Shown here piece after piece: positions 1 through 13,834 of a stretch of 64,000 nt of DNA (position 1 is the stretch's first letter; each line of letters begins with the position of its first letter). The position numbers were made by a program, and so were the translations under genes. The notes below the pieces were generated by a model, which did no database searches, was not told where the DNA came from, and saw only the letters and a list, made by a program, of their open reading frames with translations. Origin of the DNA: Paralvinella palmiformis (lineage: Eukaryota > Annelida > Polychaeta > Terebellida > Alvinellidae); the NCBI GenBank assembly GCA_025642065.1, contig JAODUP010000937.1, positions 88,074 to 152,073 on the forward strand, given 5' to 3'.

Positions 1-107
1 CCAACACACACACACACACACACTGGACTGGTGAGACATTACACACGTCTCAGCATGAAAAGTCGCCACTGAAGAAAAGTCCAGAGTGTGAATTATTACA
101 CACGGCT

Positions 108-157
<50 letters not shown>

Positions 158-175
158 CATAGAGAGAGAGAGAGC
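1..175. repeat. Simple repeats (CA)n, (TA)n, (GA)n
   Basis: Two CA tracts (about 5-24 and 113-140), then a TA tract and a GA tract ending about 174. These lie in the intron just upstream of the first exon and carry no coding signal. Confidence 0.9.
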
Positions 176-201
176 ATGAAACTGTTATTATATTACTGCA
201 G

Positions 202-523
202 GACCAGTATTTACGTCTGTCATTGCGTCAAGCAGCACGAGCCGTAGTCTGACGGTTACGTATCACTATACGTCAGACACATTTGACGGCTACGTGTTCA
301 CCCTCTACCCTGACGTCATAAAAAGATTCAATATGAAGTATGACGAGGCGGAAATGACCTATCATAACCTATTGCCAGGAACAGTATATACTATAATGGT
401 ACAAGTATACTGGGGCGAGATGTTCAGTGAAGGGAAAAATATTACCATTTTGACGAGTGAGTCATATTATCGTTTTTACTATTATTATCATCATCATTAT
501 CAATATTATTGTTGTTAATGTGG

Positions 524-557
<34 letters not shown>

Positions 558-894
558 TATTTTTATACAATATGACCCATTATCACGATTGTATTCAGAA
601 CCGGAAGTGGCAGTCAGATGCGGAGAGACGCAGAACACATCTGTAGATTTGATGCTGGACGACACCGCGGGGAAAGTGGATGAGTATGTGATTCAGTGTA
701 ATCCAGGATGTACCTATTCTGGTACCAGGATCACGGGTCTTAAGGCCGGCATTAACGTGCACACCATCAGAGACCTAAATCCGGACACCAGTTATGAGTA
801 CAAAATACGAGCTATCCGGTTCTCCGGTCCGAAGCGGGAGGAAAGCAGAGAACGTTTGATCTATTGCAGAACGACCAGCAATGACGTCAGCTGA
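202..894 (+). CDS. 3' end of a gene with two FN3-like domains (last two exons)
   Basis: Two exons are supported: 202-456 (acceptor tattactgcag, donor A|gtgagt) and 599-894 (acceptor ttgtattcag, stop TGA at 892-894). Phases match: the first exon ends with one base of a codon and the second supplies two. The first encodes about 85 residues with the FN3 pattern NLLPGTVYTIMVQVYWGEMF, where the L-x-P-G-T-x-Y core is typical of the E-F loop and F strand. The second has the same core as LNPDTSYEYKIRAI, plus a CNPGC pair. FN3 modules are extracellular adhesion domains. No membrane segment follows, so the product either ends as a secreted or GPI-type chain or the stop is premature. The N-terminal part lies outside the window. 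Receptor phosphatases often carry FN3 repeats and a PTP fragment lies at 63.7 kb, but 62 kb apart they are unlikely to be one gene. An (ATC)n microsatellite fills the 142-bp intron. Confidence 0.7.
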
Positions 895-1100
895 AGAGAA
901 ACGTTCAACGGAAGAGCTGGATGGTACGACGCCGGCATCCAGCTGTCAAACACCTGTAAATTGTACCGAAAACGAAGTTCTCAGTCGAGATAAGCAATCA
1001 GATTTTAAGTAATTTCTGCATTACCGTCAACTGTGTTCAGTATATTACAGCATATGTGCGAAAAATTGTAAAATACGGATTGAACATGTCATTTTCACAA

Positions 1101-1106
1101 AATAAA
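1101..1106 (+). promoter_or_regulatory. Candidate polyadenylation signal of the FN3 gene
   Basis: A canonical AATAAA lies 207 bp downstream of the TGA of the FN3 gene, a normal 3' UTR length. It supports 599-894 as the terminal exon. Confidence 0.45.
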
Positions 1107-4100
1107 TGCTGTTGCAGTTCGCCCTTCGGTCATCTAGATTTGACAGGACTATTTATAACTGCCAATTGACTGCGGGAATTATCCTTAATCAACTACGTTA
1201 TAAAAGCCAAGTAAAGCTCCACCGATATAACGTTTACCTTCAAACATTCATGAACAGATTCATGGTAAGTATATTATTTGACCAGAGACGTTCTTTCCGG
1301 ATGAGTAAAGCAGTACGTGGCCAATCACTTGACATACAACTATAAGAGTTCAACCTGCTGGTTGTTTTCCATGTAAAACCGGGCAACAGCGATGGGGGGG
1401 GGGGGGATCAGTGGCCAGTAGACAAGAACTTGTTTGTTTGCTTCAATTTTATTTTTACCATTATAAACATTGTTTTACTCTCATTTATGATCGATTATGT
1501 CCATCTCTATCAGCAAAGTTGGCGAATAACCGAAACTGATTGGAAATAGGAAGAACACTGTCCTTAATAAAGACCGTGACGGGGAGTACAACGCTCTCTG
1601 AAACAGAAATCTTATCGATAGACAATTATTTGTAAAGTGGTCGGTATGTAGTAGTCCATCTTAAAATAAGAACAATTAGCATCTCGTATAGAAATACGAA
1701 GGATTCGATTATCTAATCAGCCTTTTCAATAGCGGCCGACGCCCGACGCTATACGTCGTCTATTTTACAATCCCTCGTCGCCTATTTTATCAGCACAAAA
1801 TCGGTCGGGTACTTTGGTTTTGGCGAAAAGGTGGCCTATAGAATGCACCAAATGCTCTATTTTACCCCCCCCCCTTTCCAATGGAGAATGGCCACTACCA
1901 TGCCCCCCGCATCCATACCTCCCTTCAGCAACGCCGCACCAATCTCGTCGCGGTGTAGTCACTATTTCCAATCGGATGTTCTCATCACGGTAATAACAAT
2001 AAACGTCCCCTCACTTCATTCCCCTTTTTTCAGCATCACCAGCCTTTTTTATTTATAGTTATTTCATATTACCTGTTTTCAGTCTGAAAAATATTCTTAA
2101 AAATGGCTGTCAACTTATGTTTTGGTGTAAACTGAATTATTAATTCAGTAGTTTGCTCCCGAAACATGGCGACGACGAAATGTCTCATTAGAGAATAGAA
2201 TAAAGTAACTTACTTTTTAATTATTGCGCGAATAGATTACAAGAAATGCTTATGGCTTACGATATCCATGTTGAATGTTAACAACAATTATAATAATGTT
2301 GATCATTTGTAAATAAAGTGGGAATCATTCTTCAATTACTTTATTTTTACCTTTGCTGATTTCGTTGAAATAAATCATTTAAAATGTCAAACTGATGTAA
2401 ATTTATCATCGCTTTTTCATTCGGCTAGTTTATCCTGTACAATTTATTGGTGTGTACGTGTGTGTGCGTTACTTATAAATGTGGCATTTGTGTGAGTATC
2501 ATACATTTTTACTGACCGGTATTTTTGGAGCATGCATAAATATAAAACTGATGACATTCGGGAAGCAAAATGCAAAAACAGCTAAAAATGGCGCATATCT
2601 TTAGTAACATCTGCAAATAAAGATAAAAGCTTATCCACTATCACCCATGGCTGTATTAACCCATGGTCGGACCCCTAGACAGTTAGGTACCCCACTACAG
2701 ATGGCAACCTGATACTGGTTTGGTAGGAACTAAATAATCATCAAGATAATGCATATATATATATTATATATATAGTATACTTATGAGTATATATATATAT
2801 ACATATGCATCTGTACTATTATCAGGGCGTCAGCAAATTATAAATAGCGAGCTCCTAGCCCTAGCCTTTATATACTACGACCGTGTTTACATCAGTGGAC
2901 AAACTATGGACAACATGCTATTTTAGTGTGCGTCATATAAAGTCACATTATTAACATCATTCCACGAAACTCGAGCTCTCAACAGGTGAAGTGACCAATA
3001 CCCTCAAATATGAGACATTAAAGTAATCACGAGAAACAAAACTCGAAATGTCTACGCCAAATGAGGCCACAGTTAGGCGAGTATTAAACAGTTGGTGCTA
3101 GTGATACCAACTCATAATATTACAAATATTATTTAATAATGATCGGACAGTCCTAGATTTCTATCCAGGAGTTGCCATACTTTCCAGCTCCATGTTTAAC
3201 AAATGTAAACTTAAAGAGGGAGCTCATTTAATGTTTAGCTACAGTTAGATTTTGTTTTCAAAATGCTCTCTCCTTGTATATACATCTTTCCCTCCTCATC
3301 GTTAATAACCCCCTTCTTTGCGAGTCTAATATATCGCTTATACCGGTTCAAACACGATATACAGTGTACCATGGTCAGCACTATTTTCCCTTGCCATAAG
3401 ACTTATCCATATACACAGTGCTCATCAGACTATCTCTAATTTTGAAAAGGATTTTTAAATGTTAATTCTACCAGATATCACCGAAACTAATTAGAGACTC
3501 GGGTTTGTAAGTAGGAATTTCGTGTTTTAATCAGTGTTTTCTTTTCAATTTAATCATACCATAACTTATCATTACATACATGAATGAATGAATGAATATA
3601 GAATGATGTCATTCCCCTGACAACTCAGCTGAGTATACTTGCAGGCGAATTGTTTTGTCTAGAAAAATTTGCTGGTTTATTTAAAAATCATCCCATAATA
3701 GTTTCTTTATATTAATAAAAGTTAAAGCAGATTCAAGATAACGTACTATATTCCACAACAGTTTGTATATATATATATATATATATCTCAAACATTTTCA
3801 AGATGTTTTAGCTATTTTGTTAAATAGTTATTTAGTTATTAAAATAACTTTATTATCATCATTATTTACTTTGAGTAAGTTGAGAGAATGCTATCGCGTG
3901 ATGAAGTGGACACGTAATGAATATCTGATAAATATATTCTTAATTTGTTGACAAGAAATATTTGTAATAATTAAATATAACCATGTTTTTTGTATCATTT
4001 GATTCGCGATATTGTACTACGTTGTTGAGGCCGTGCCTTCCACCAACAGCCTGGGATATCAATTCCTCTTAATAGACAAGATGGGAAAGTGACGATTTTA

Positions 4101-5835
4101 CATATTTCAACTTTTGTAATTAACACTTGGTCACTGGCACGAAGCCGCTTTAAAACATAGAAATAACTGCGCACAATTTCAATAAATGTTGGAATAAAAA
4201 TAATATCATTAAGAGCCTACCTACATACACGTGTTTCAGGGGAAAAAACCAGGGGGAAACATACTTTTATGGTGCCTTAAATGCTCCATAAGGCACCAGA
4301 AATTTAAAATCAATCGATTATATGAACATAACTTATGATAATCATGAGGTTATTACGGAGATATAACACTCACTGAATAAACTGATACTAGCACACACAC
4401 ACACACACACACTGTGTTTGTGTGAACACACAGCGTTGATCAGTATCGGTCCATCCCGATATCTGCCGGATAACGACTGAAGCTGGTTGCTCGGAAGTTC
4501 CCGTCTGCACGAGATTTGCAAATTTACCTTCGCTGTCACAGTTTATCCCTGTTCTCATAGTTTACCTTTGTTCCAAGGTAGACTTATACTTACGGTCATA
4601 TAAACCATGATACAGTCAGACCTGGTTAGTCCAACAACGTTGACCAAACACAAACGTAATGTCACTGATTATCCAGTCTGTTCTGCCGGTACCGGTTACC
4701 ATAGCAATATAATAAATAGATCCATTCACACACCGACTAATATACCGCATCTATAGCCGTGGTTTGGTGGCTGTGCCGCTCTCTCCCCAATGAATCTAAT
4801 AAATTTGTCACTTATTCAGTCAATAACACACTTTATTTAACAACTCACAGAGTCAGTCATCCTACCCAACACCGACTACGAACAAGCTGAAAGTTAGCGA
4901 GCCCCAAGTTTATCACCGTATATCTGAGCCTTGAACATTTAACACATGATTACGTTATAGAGCTCTACAGTAAGTCACTAACGAACTTTCCATTACTTAG
5001 TCTACACTAAATAAATCACTGGAATCCATTCTAAGAAAAAAACCCACATCTGCCTTTGACCTGAAAATCTCGCACACACTCACAATGCCATCCCAGTTTT
5101 GCTGATTTGTGTGATTTTACTTGTATACAGAGATAAGTGTATACAGACATATAGTGATGCAGATATTAAAACTTGGCGAATTTTAATTATTGACCTAAAC
5201 GACCCCAATATGGATTAAGTATTTTATGAGAATAACTTTTGAATTGTAACCAGGCTTGTAATGCATATAGAGTAGAGGAAAACTTCAGGCAGATTTGGTC
5301 ATCACGACCTCCGGGCAATTGCTCAACGCACTTATAATGGTTCATTTGATATCAAACGAAAATCTAGACGTTTACGTAATGATACAGCATGTTCCAGTTC
5401 GCCAGTATTGATTTTGCGATGCTTGAGGATGGTGCGAAGATATGACCATCATGTCGGGTAACTTCGGGCAGTCATCCGAACACTTTGAAAATAAACCGCA
5501 TGAAATAGTAAACGGTAGCCTAAGTAAATGGACAGACAATAGTGAGGATAACTTGCGTAATATAGATTTATTATTAAAAGTATAAGGACTATTTCTACAT
5601 TGACAATATCATGATACTCGAAACACTTCATTCTTGTCTTTTGTAGATGCAGCCATGTTATGAATCAAACGCACAAATGAAGTTACACGAAATGTAGGAT
5701 ATGTTTGCTCATACACATCAACAGCCACACACGCTGGCTCGAACATACACATACCGGTATGATAAACACACGCACACTCTATCTCTCTCTCGGGCCTGTT
5801 TGACCTAGTGGACAAGAGCGTGAGACACCTTGTTT
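1107..5835. other. No gene recognised
   Basis: AT-rich sequence with only short accidental open frames. It holds a G9 tract near 1393, (TA)n tracts near 2754-2800 and 3766-3786, a GAAT tetranucleotide run near 3582-3598 and a CA tract near 4393-4412. The stretch starting cagtcagacctggttagtcc near 4614 resembles a pogo/Tigger-type terminus, but no inverted partner was found. Confidence 0.5.
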
Positions 5836-5955
5836 TCCCCAATGAATATGCAATCTATTGTAAATTATAAATTTGTTTATAATCAGTACTGTAAATTACA
5901 GACCATAGGTCTCTCCCTCATTTCAAGTAGCCAAGACACGTAAAATAACTGCCAT
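5836..5955 (+). repeat. SINE-B 3' part
   Basis: Shares with the copies at 9.6, 24.9 and 47.0 kb the block atctattgtaaat ... attacagacca ... ctccctcattt. It also shares the 3' end gacacgtaaaataa with the 9.6 kb copy. Only the non-tRNA 3' part is present here. Confidence 0.6.
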
Positions 5956-7129
5956 CATTATAATATATATATACATGCAGATACATATATATATATATAT
6001 ATCATGGTACACATGCATGCGCCAAACATTTAGTTACACATGCAAAAATACTTTCATGTAAATACGAGTGTCATTTCTTCAATAAAATGTGTAGAAAAAT
6101 AGTAAAATACTATTTATTGAGAAAAGTTTAATTCAGGTGCATGGAAATATGCAGGCAAGATTTATTATATTGTCCACTGTTTTTTTTCAAATATTTTAAA
6201 CAAATAACCACAATTCATATTTTAAACAGCAAACTTCTAATTGAACATTTGTGTGTAGGCTTTCGTCGTACCAGACTAACGGGAAATGTTGGTTTCAGGT
6301 AAACGCTACCATTTATGGGGAACTTTTTCTGTAAATTTCTTAATTACACCATTATGGTAACACAATATATGCCATAGCCCTATAATTATCATTCCCGCAG
6401 ATCTATACGTAGTGATTTTGACAGCGTTTCGGTTGTAAATATTATTAACGCGCTTTACGTTTCGATATCTAATTGCGGAATGAATTAAATTTATTATTAT
6501 AATGGATACAAACTACTTGCGCTTAAATTTGTGCAATATTTTAAGCTTGTCAAAACCTCCGTATGAGCTGCATGTACACACACCTGGTTGAACCAAAAAT
6601 CACAACTGTCGCATTGCACCCAACCACTAGGTTTGTCGTCAGCAGACAGACACATTCAACAATCTACCTTTTTTTTGAAAGATTTTCCCGAATAATGTTT
6701 TACTAGTAAGTAACCGGTACGATGGCAACACGTGGGGGGGGGGCGATGTGGCTAACTAGCACCAGAAAAAAATGAATATTTTGTCAAGATATAATGCTAC
6801 ATCCAGTGTTGACGGCACATAATATTCTCCACACAAACCTAGATCAGTAGTAATACCCATGTCCAATACAGAATCACCTGTCGTCCTTGAATCTAATAAG
6901 ATTTGGCCAGTAGCATCCTGAATGTCATTGATGTTATTACTGATCTTTGTAGAATTGGACTAATTCAAAGTATTCGGTACAGTTGTACTGAGCATAACAG
7001 CAGCAACAGGGAGGACATGACTATGAGTTGGCAGTGAAGTGGGTGTTGGAGAACGAAACTAACTTGGGTTAGGGATAGATGTTAAGGGGATAGAAATTTG
7101 TTGAGTTAATAAAGGAGGGAGGAATATGC

Positions 7130-8215
7130 GTCACCTTTAATAACATTCCTATTCACAGGCAATATACCTGTACCTGAAAATCCGAACTTAATATTTTTCA
7201 GTGACGATACGAGTCCAGACTTCATTCAGAAGGCTACCCCGGGTGGGTTTTGGAACAACATTCACCAAGTTAGCGGACATACAATTAGAGCAGGCACGAC
7301 TGTAATATGCCTTAAAGGGACCAATTTTTTAAATCTAAAGGTTGCAAATGATGTGTCGTTGAAGGAGGGAGGGCCAGAATATGAATATTTTCCCTGACAG
7401 CCAATTAAAGGAGCTCAAGGACTTCATGGTTGTGTTTTTAATCCATAATTAAAACCTGTGGACGGGAAGAACCACACTTTCTTAGAAATACATCAGTGAA
7501 CCACTTCACTCCCAACTTGCCGTTCATCCATGCCTTTTCCTGCCACATCCATAGAGTGCCCACTGAGGCATCTTGCGTCTTAAAGGACAAAAGCGCTTTG
7601 CATGTTTTACCACGAAGAATCGCCATTGGTGGCATGGTACTACCAGCTGTATTAATCGATGCCACCACCGCGATCCTTTCTTTGCTGGTACTAACTCTGC
7701 TATTCACACGCTTGAACCCTTTTTGTGCCACAACCCTACTTGAACGGTGTTCCAGACGAATGTTTTTTCATCCATATTCCAAATAGCAGATCTAAATCCA
7801 TTATAAGTTTGTTTTCTTCAAATCGACAACATATAAGGAGACAACCCCTTTATTCATAATTTTCGACCTTTTGGTCGATAGTTTGGATGGTCGGCGCAAC
7901 GATTGAGTGAACCAGTATTTTTCCAGCACGATTTTTAGTGAAGGGATGTTTTAATTTCAAGGCTTCAGCTAGCCTGTATGCATTCGACATAACACCCAAG
8001 GGACTCACACCAAAACCATTATCAGCAGATAACTGAATTCGGCCAATCAACGGTGGTCTTCCAAGCTGTGCGCCAGGTAGTATCCGTCCACTCCTACGGT
8101 CAGCAATTGTGCTTTGGGGAATGTCACAATGCCTAGCAGCCGTTTGCTGGCTCATTTGACCTGACCTTACGGCTTCAATGACAGCATTAAGTTTTTCTGC
8201 ATCCTAATTAAAAAA
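7130..8215 (-). pseudogene. Pogo/Tigger-like DDE transposase relic
   Basis: Read on the - strand from about 8215 downward. An N-terminal psq-type helix-turn-helix (SQQTAARHCDIPQSTIADR, 7850-8155) is followed by a catalytic core: NMDEKTF near 7770 carries the first acidic residues, VVASINTAGSTMPPMAILRG follows, and PQVLIMD near 7440 holds the second catalytic Asp. This is followed by stop-interrupted HEVLELL, NIHILALPP and GFSGTGI-like segments that match the order of DDE_1 transposases. At least two frame changes and several stops make it inactive. The frames at 7438-7731 and 7850-8155 are the longest remnants. No clear terminal inverted repeats were found, so the element limits are approximate. 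The N-terminal psq plus DDE_1 order fits the pogo group rather than Tc1/mariner. Confidence 0.75.
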
Positions 8216-8436
8216 CAAATTTCATACGGCATTTTCATAAATTAAGTGACAATATAATATAACCTTTTCAACAGAAGTAACGAAATATATCAGATTACAA
8301 ATATTTATGATTAGATATATACAAATAGCACCAGACTCTCACAATAAATTCGATGAACTAATGGATCAGCCACAAGACGAAATGTCGCTAGCACTATATA
8401 GACGATCTGGATATGATCTGCAAAAGACGATCTGCA

Positions 8437-8457
8437 AAAGGTACCACACACACACAA

Positions 8458-8501
<44 letters not shown>

Positions 8502-8589
8502 ACATATACACATAGGTTTCGTACACACATGTTTATACATATAAGTATGCATACATAAATAAGGGTAAACCCATACGAATGGATACACA

Positions 8590-8626
<37 letters not shown>
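8437..8626. repeat. (CA)n/(TA)n/(CA)n microsatellite cluster
   Basis: CA tract 8444-8474, TA tract 8475-8501 and a second CA tract 8587-8625. The apparent reading frames here are translations of the repeat. Confidence 0.95.
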
Positions 8627-8630
<4 letters not shown>

Positions 8631-9589
8631 GTAGCTGAATGTAATAGTATTATCTTTCATCTTGCATTTAATGGATTAATACAAAATATATTCAACGTAC
8701 CAAGACAACAAAGAATATATAATATTAGAATTGGAACACTGCACATATGTATAACTATTTACAACAGAAGAGCAACGGCAGTCTTGCAAATGAAGAGCTC
8801 TCATTTGTCCATAAGGTAGGTGTCCCCAAACAATTTTGGCGGACTTGTATAAGCTGAATATGTTTATTTTTTGTAACTATAAATCTAATAATGATAGTTA
8901 ATAGATCTAATACAATATACTAACCTGATATCACATAAACTTTACGAATAATGTAACATATATTTAAATAAAGGTAGACGCTACGTATGCATATATATAA
9001 TTCCAATTGAGATGGTTAAAGAGGTTTACTAAAGGTGCCCGAAATTACCCGACAATTGCAACATCGTAATGTCTGGTTAGTCGTGTAATTTCGGGAAGCC
9101 AATAATTCGGCTAAAATCATTCTGCACGCCTTATTTCGAGATTTAAATACAATTTATGTTTACATTATTGTATTGAAGCATTTATTAATGAATACATTCA
9201 CACTAAGTAAATATTTAAACATCTCATTACCTATCTGTACGTCGTAGAAGCAGGTATGAAAAAAGACGATTTGTTTTTCGCGGGTTTCGCCAAAGAGACT
9301 CTCGCGTGACTTGAAATATTGTGTGTAAACAGGAAAACATGTTTTATAATGCGAAGTTTAGAAGGCGTGTTTTCGTTGGTGCAAGATATACACAGCTGCG
9401 AGCCAGTTCTGAAGCGAGAGTGAAATCCAAAAAATGTTCCCGAAGTTACCCGCCTGCCCGAAATAACCCACCTTCTATACATATCCCCTAATATATATAT
9501 AACATATGTTTCTTAACATAAATATATGTATAGTTATTGTTAATTTGTAATATAAGTGTATATAATGTCATTTAATCAGAACTGAATAA

Positions 9590-9865
9590 TAATAATAATT
9601 GCCGAAATGACAATTATTTTACGTGTCTTAGTTACCTCAAATGAGGGAGACGCATATTGTCAATAATTTAGTGCTTCACCACCTGATCTAATTCTAAGTA
9701 CATTTAGAATTTACGTTATATGGCATATTCGACGGAGAAAACCATACCAGTTGCCTGGTTTGACTATAACCAAAATAATGCCACGGTTAGGATTCGAACC
9801 TCCAACCTCCCACGCAGCATGACCATGAGTAAGAAAGTCCCACACTTTTACCCACAGAGGCGGTG
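9590..9865 (-). repeat. SINE-B, tRNA-derived, most complete copy
   Basis: Read on the - strand: a tRNA-like head near 9862-9776 with a B box GGTTCGAATCC (9793-9803 region), a body shared with the copies at 5.8, 24.9 and 47.0 kb (ctccctcatttgaggtaac), and a 3' end gacacgtaaaataattg. The head plus shared body plus AT-rich tail is the usual layout of a Pol III-transcribed SINE moved by LINE machinery. Confidence 0.65.
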
Positions 9866-10179
9866 ACGAACTAAAATAGTTTGTATAAATTCACTTGAAG
9901 GTGATTGTTATGTTTTTCCTGTGATATTTTTGCCGAACCAAATAGTCATATATTGCACGATTATCGTATATTTAACCTCGGCTTCTTTTCAAAACATTTT
10001 ACGAGAGTTTAACTCATCAATCAGTCCTGTGGAGGATGATTAAAGTATTTACCTTTCTGTGATTAATAAATTCTAGTATACATATTACTTAGAGAGTAAT
10101 AACTATGACCATTATGCGTTTACAGAAATATTATACCGGATTACGTACATTAAATTAAAATATTACTGTTTCACGGCCA

Positions 10180-10300
10180 TTTTTTCATAAGGTAGGCTAA
10201 ATGGGCCAAGCGACATCTAAAGGTAATCAGGCGAAGTGGAAGATGAAACACCACTTTGACCTAGTCCGGCCGGGGTTTGAATCCAGGTGCTATAGATGAA
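10180..10300 (-). repeat. SINE-A, diverged copy
   Basis: Contains the family signature ggtaggctaaatgggcc followed by aagcgac, preceded by a degenerate tail (tcacggccat). On the - strand it has a B-box-like TTCAAACCCC region near 10275. It aligns over its length with the SINE at 13849-14042. Confidence 0.65.
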
Positions 10301-10304
10301 TCCG

Positions 10305-10390
10305 GGACATTTAGCCAACGGACATTTAGCCAACGGACACTTAGCCAACGGACATTTAGCCAATATTTGCAGGGGGGACATTTAGCCAAC
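10305..10390 (+). repeat. 15-bp minisatellite, five copies
   Basis: Five copies of ggacatttagccaac. The third has one substitution (ggacacttagccaac), and the fourth and fifth are separated by a short spacer (tatttgcaggg). It abuts the SINE-A copy. Confidence 0.9.
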
Positions 10391-11800
10391 ATTCAATTTT
10401 TTTACTTATGTTTATGTGAGTTTTCATAAATACAGTTGTTTCAATAAACACAAAACATTGTATGTAATTGTATTTTTGTAATTCATTGTACGAATGTAAC
10501 AAACACAAAGTGATGTCTCATATTCTAAAACTTCAAACACGGATGTTACATATAGTCCACAGCTGTTATATTCAATCGTCATAGTGTATGTAATTGAATT
10601 TTATTCAATTAATTGTACGAATGTAATGATCACAAACAAATGTATTATACTCTAAAATCTGAAAACACAAACATTGCATGTAATACATTCTTTATTTCTG
10701 ACATGTTGTCTGAAGGTGTACATTGTCAATATTCCTATTATTAAGTCTACATTGTATACTTTTAATATATTTGTTTGTGTTATCTATATTCTTTCCATAT
10801 TTTATATTTCTTAACTGGGCGCTAAGAATAAATATACTTGAATAAAATATTGAGTCATTTAAGAACAGAAAAAAACCATAGCGAGCCATAATAATCTCAT
10901 TTAAATTTATCGCTCAAATAATGACACGAGTATTTCTTTATAGTGTCTGTATAGTGTCTTGCGTACGGTTATTGAATTTTGGTTTTAATACGGACGTATA
11001 TCTGTATGATTTAAAAATGTGTGACACAGACTACCAGTATGTCACGAACTCGATAATCATATTCTCGTTTATCCCATATATTATCATGCAACAAACCTTG
11101 TGGATTAACAAATTCTGACTGTACGTAAAACAAATCACTGTAAAGGAAGCCAGATCTAGTTGCCCTGGGGCCCTTTTATCCTACTAGCCTATAGAAGTCA
11201 CTGGTTCTAGGTGAAAGAAGTTAAGTGTCATTGGGGATGGTCTGGTCAACTTGAAGGTACACCAAACCGAAGCACTGTAAACAAAGCCAGATCTATTTGC
11301 ACTAGGTGACCCATTTATTTGATAGTGTCTTTCACATACATGCATTTTTATTAGCACACTACTCAATATTTGGAGTACGGGCAGTTGCTCTGAACTTTAA
11401 TTCCCTAATAATTGGTAATATTCATCCCAATAATTATATAGGTAATATGATACTAAGAAATATATTTATGAATTAAAAATCACTTAATTAAAAAAAAGTC
11501 CTAATTCACATATTACTTATTATGATTGAAGGTGAATCGGTACACTTCTTTAAAATAAATTATATGGTCTACAGAGGTCGCATATCATTATTATTTTAAT
11601 AACAAGCTACAAATAATAGAGAATGACAAATATGTCACACCTACCATTAACACATTTTAAATCTGCAGAATATTTAAAGCAAATGGCACAAAACATTATT
11701 ATATTGTTACAGTTATAAATACAAGCTATATATTTAATTATACGAGTAGTATATTTAGTTTCTGAATTCACTAATTAATACTTCAAATATGTTTATATTA

Positions 11801-11804
<4 letters not shown>

Positions 11805-11836
<32 letters not shown>
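11805..11836. repeat. (TA)n microsatellite
   Basis: About 15 TA units in a strongly AT-rich stretch. No coding signal between 10.4 and 12.4 kb. Confidence 0.9.
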
Positions 11837-11843
<7 letters not shown>

Positions 11844-12414
11844 CTATATCAAAAATCTAAAATACCAAAAATAATATAAATAGTTATATAAAATATAATA
11901 TAGTCTACCACTGTATCTATGCCAAGGACAAAATATCATAAAAATCATATTAATGTCAAGGTCGTTGTGTGACAGATTTAAAATAGAGTTGGCGTTAATA
12001 TAATAATAATATATGTAATTCTGAGAAAATAAGACAAACATCTTAACTATACATCTGATTATCTACTCACAATAAATGCCCGAACTGCTAAAAATTGACA
12101 GATAGTTAAATCTGCAAGCATCTCTCAGTCTGACACCAAAGAGAGTTCTGATGGTATAAATTAAACAAAATATTATTTTTGATAAAACTGACGGCGAGAA
12201 ATCACTTCTCTCCCATTTACCCGATCACGAAGATGATGATTATGACGATTGGCTGAACTATTTATAGCTAAAATCTGGCCACGTGTCAGACAGATGAAAT
12301 TGAACTAAGGAGACCGACATATGTCAGACGACGAAATGTTCTATTAATAGATCTCAGTCAGACAAATGTCCTTCAATTTTGTCGGTTTATGCTATTTATA
12401 GGTCAAATCGGCGG

Positions 12415-12465
12415 TATATATATATATATATATATATATATGAATATGTGTGTGTGTGTGTGTGT
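12415..12465. repeat. (TA)n then (TG)n microsatellite
   Basis: A TA run of about 12 units, a short spacer, then a GT run of about 9 units. Confidence 0.9.
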
Positions 12466-12724
12466 CTTAACTGTGAGATTTAAGCTAAGATTCCAAATAC
12501 GCCGTATGCAGAGTGCGGCATGCAGATACGGCAAAAATGGAACAGCTTGTAAACAGACGAGGGCTGAAGTATTGTTCGAATTTCTCCACATCAAATTGTA
12601 GTTAAAGTTTTGGGCATATTGCTAAATAGGCATTCTAAGGCTGTAACAACAAGACATTGTTTTAATAATTTTATAAGTATTTTGTTTTGAATGTATAATG
12701 TATAAATCTGTTTGACAACGTTTC

Positions 12725-13540
12725 TGTTGGCTGAGAGATCAACAAGCTGGATTTCGCCCTGTCTGTCTCCATTCCTCTTCCTTCTTGTCACAGACTGGAT
12801 TATGAAGATATGCACAAAGGAGAGAAGAAATGGAATCCAGTGGACACTAAATACGCTACTTGAAGATCTGGACTTTGCCGACGACCTAGCACTGTTGTCC
12901 CACAGCCATCAACAGATGCAGGAGAAGACAAGTGAACTGGCAGCCATCTCTTCACAAGTGGGGTTAAATATATATAAATGCAAAACTAAAATCCTCAAGG
13001 TAAATGCAGTCAGCATTGAGCCAGTCAAACTGGAAGGAAATGAATTTGACGAGGTAGAGTCCTTCACGTATCATTACACACAAAGATACGCTTGTTTAAC
13101 TCCAATGTGAAGTATGTACTACTGCATGGAGCAGAGACATAAGGACAACTAACACCACCACCAAGAAATTACAGGCCTTTATTAATAACTGTCTGAGAAG
13201 AATTCTCCAAATTCGCTGGCCAAACAATATCTGTAACAGCGACTTGTGAGAGAAAACACACCAATAAAATGCTGGAGATGAGATCAAATGGAGACGATGG
13301 GTGTGGATTGGTCGCACACTCCGGAAACCAGCATCAACTATCACCAAGCAGGCCCTAACATGGAACCCACAAGGAAAGAGAAAAAGATGACGCCCCAGAA
13401 ATACGTGGAGAAGGGATCTCCTGACAGACATAAAGAGGACAAGTTACAGCTGGAGGGAACTTGAAAAGAAAGCCCAGGACAGAAGACTTTGGAAGACTGT
13501 CGTCAATGACCTATGACCCAGGAGGGCCGAAGGGTGAAGA
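12725..13540 (+). pseudogene. RTE-type LINE reverse transcriptase fragment
   Basis: Starts with a DQQAGFRP-like segment near 12735 (another frame) and passes directly into LSPFLFLLVTDWIMK and LLEDLDFADDLALLSHS. FADD is the RT active-site box, in the frame at 12712-13110. It continues with KTKILKVNA and, after frame breaks, with GAET, LRRILQIRWP and a WIGHTLRKP region up to about 13530. This is the 3' half of an endonuclease-reverse-transcriptase of the RTE type that is very common in invertebrates. The junction between the QAGFRP motif and the GxxQGxxLSP region suggests an internal deletion. It is inactive. Confidence 0.75.
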
Positions 13541-13834
13541 AGAAATATGTTTGGCGGACTAACTGATCCTCCCTACTCACACACACATCTGTTTTGTTTT
13601 CTTCTTTGCTATCTGTATTTTTGTTGTATTGCCATGTTCTTAGCATGAGAGACTGAAAACACATGGGAACGCACGTTCGTATGGAATCACACAAATCGCA
13701 TGCCGTATACCAACATCACGCGTACCGCGTTTATGGAATCTAAGCTTTGCCATTGGGTTTTTTAAGCTCTATATCTTGTCTCATATTTTTTAAACAATTA
13801 CACGTAGTGTATTTACCAATAATATCGACATCTC

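Noticed and set aside
1831..2058. 75-codon Pro/Ser-rich + strand frame
   Set aside because: It overlaps an opposite frame, contains a C10 homopolymer and has no domain.
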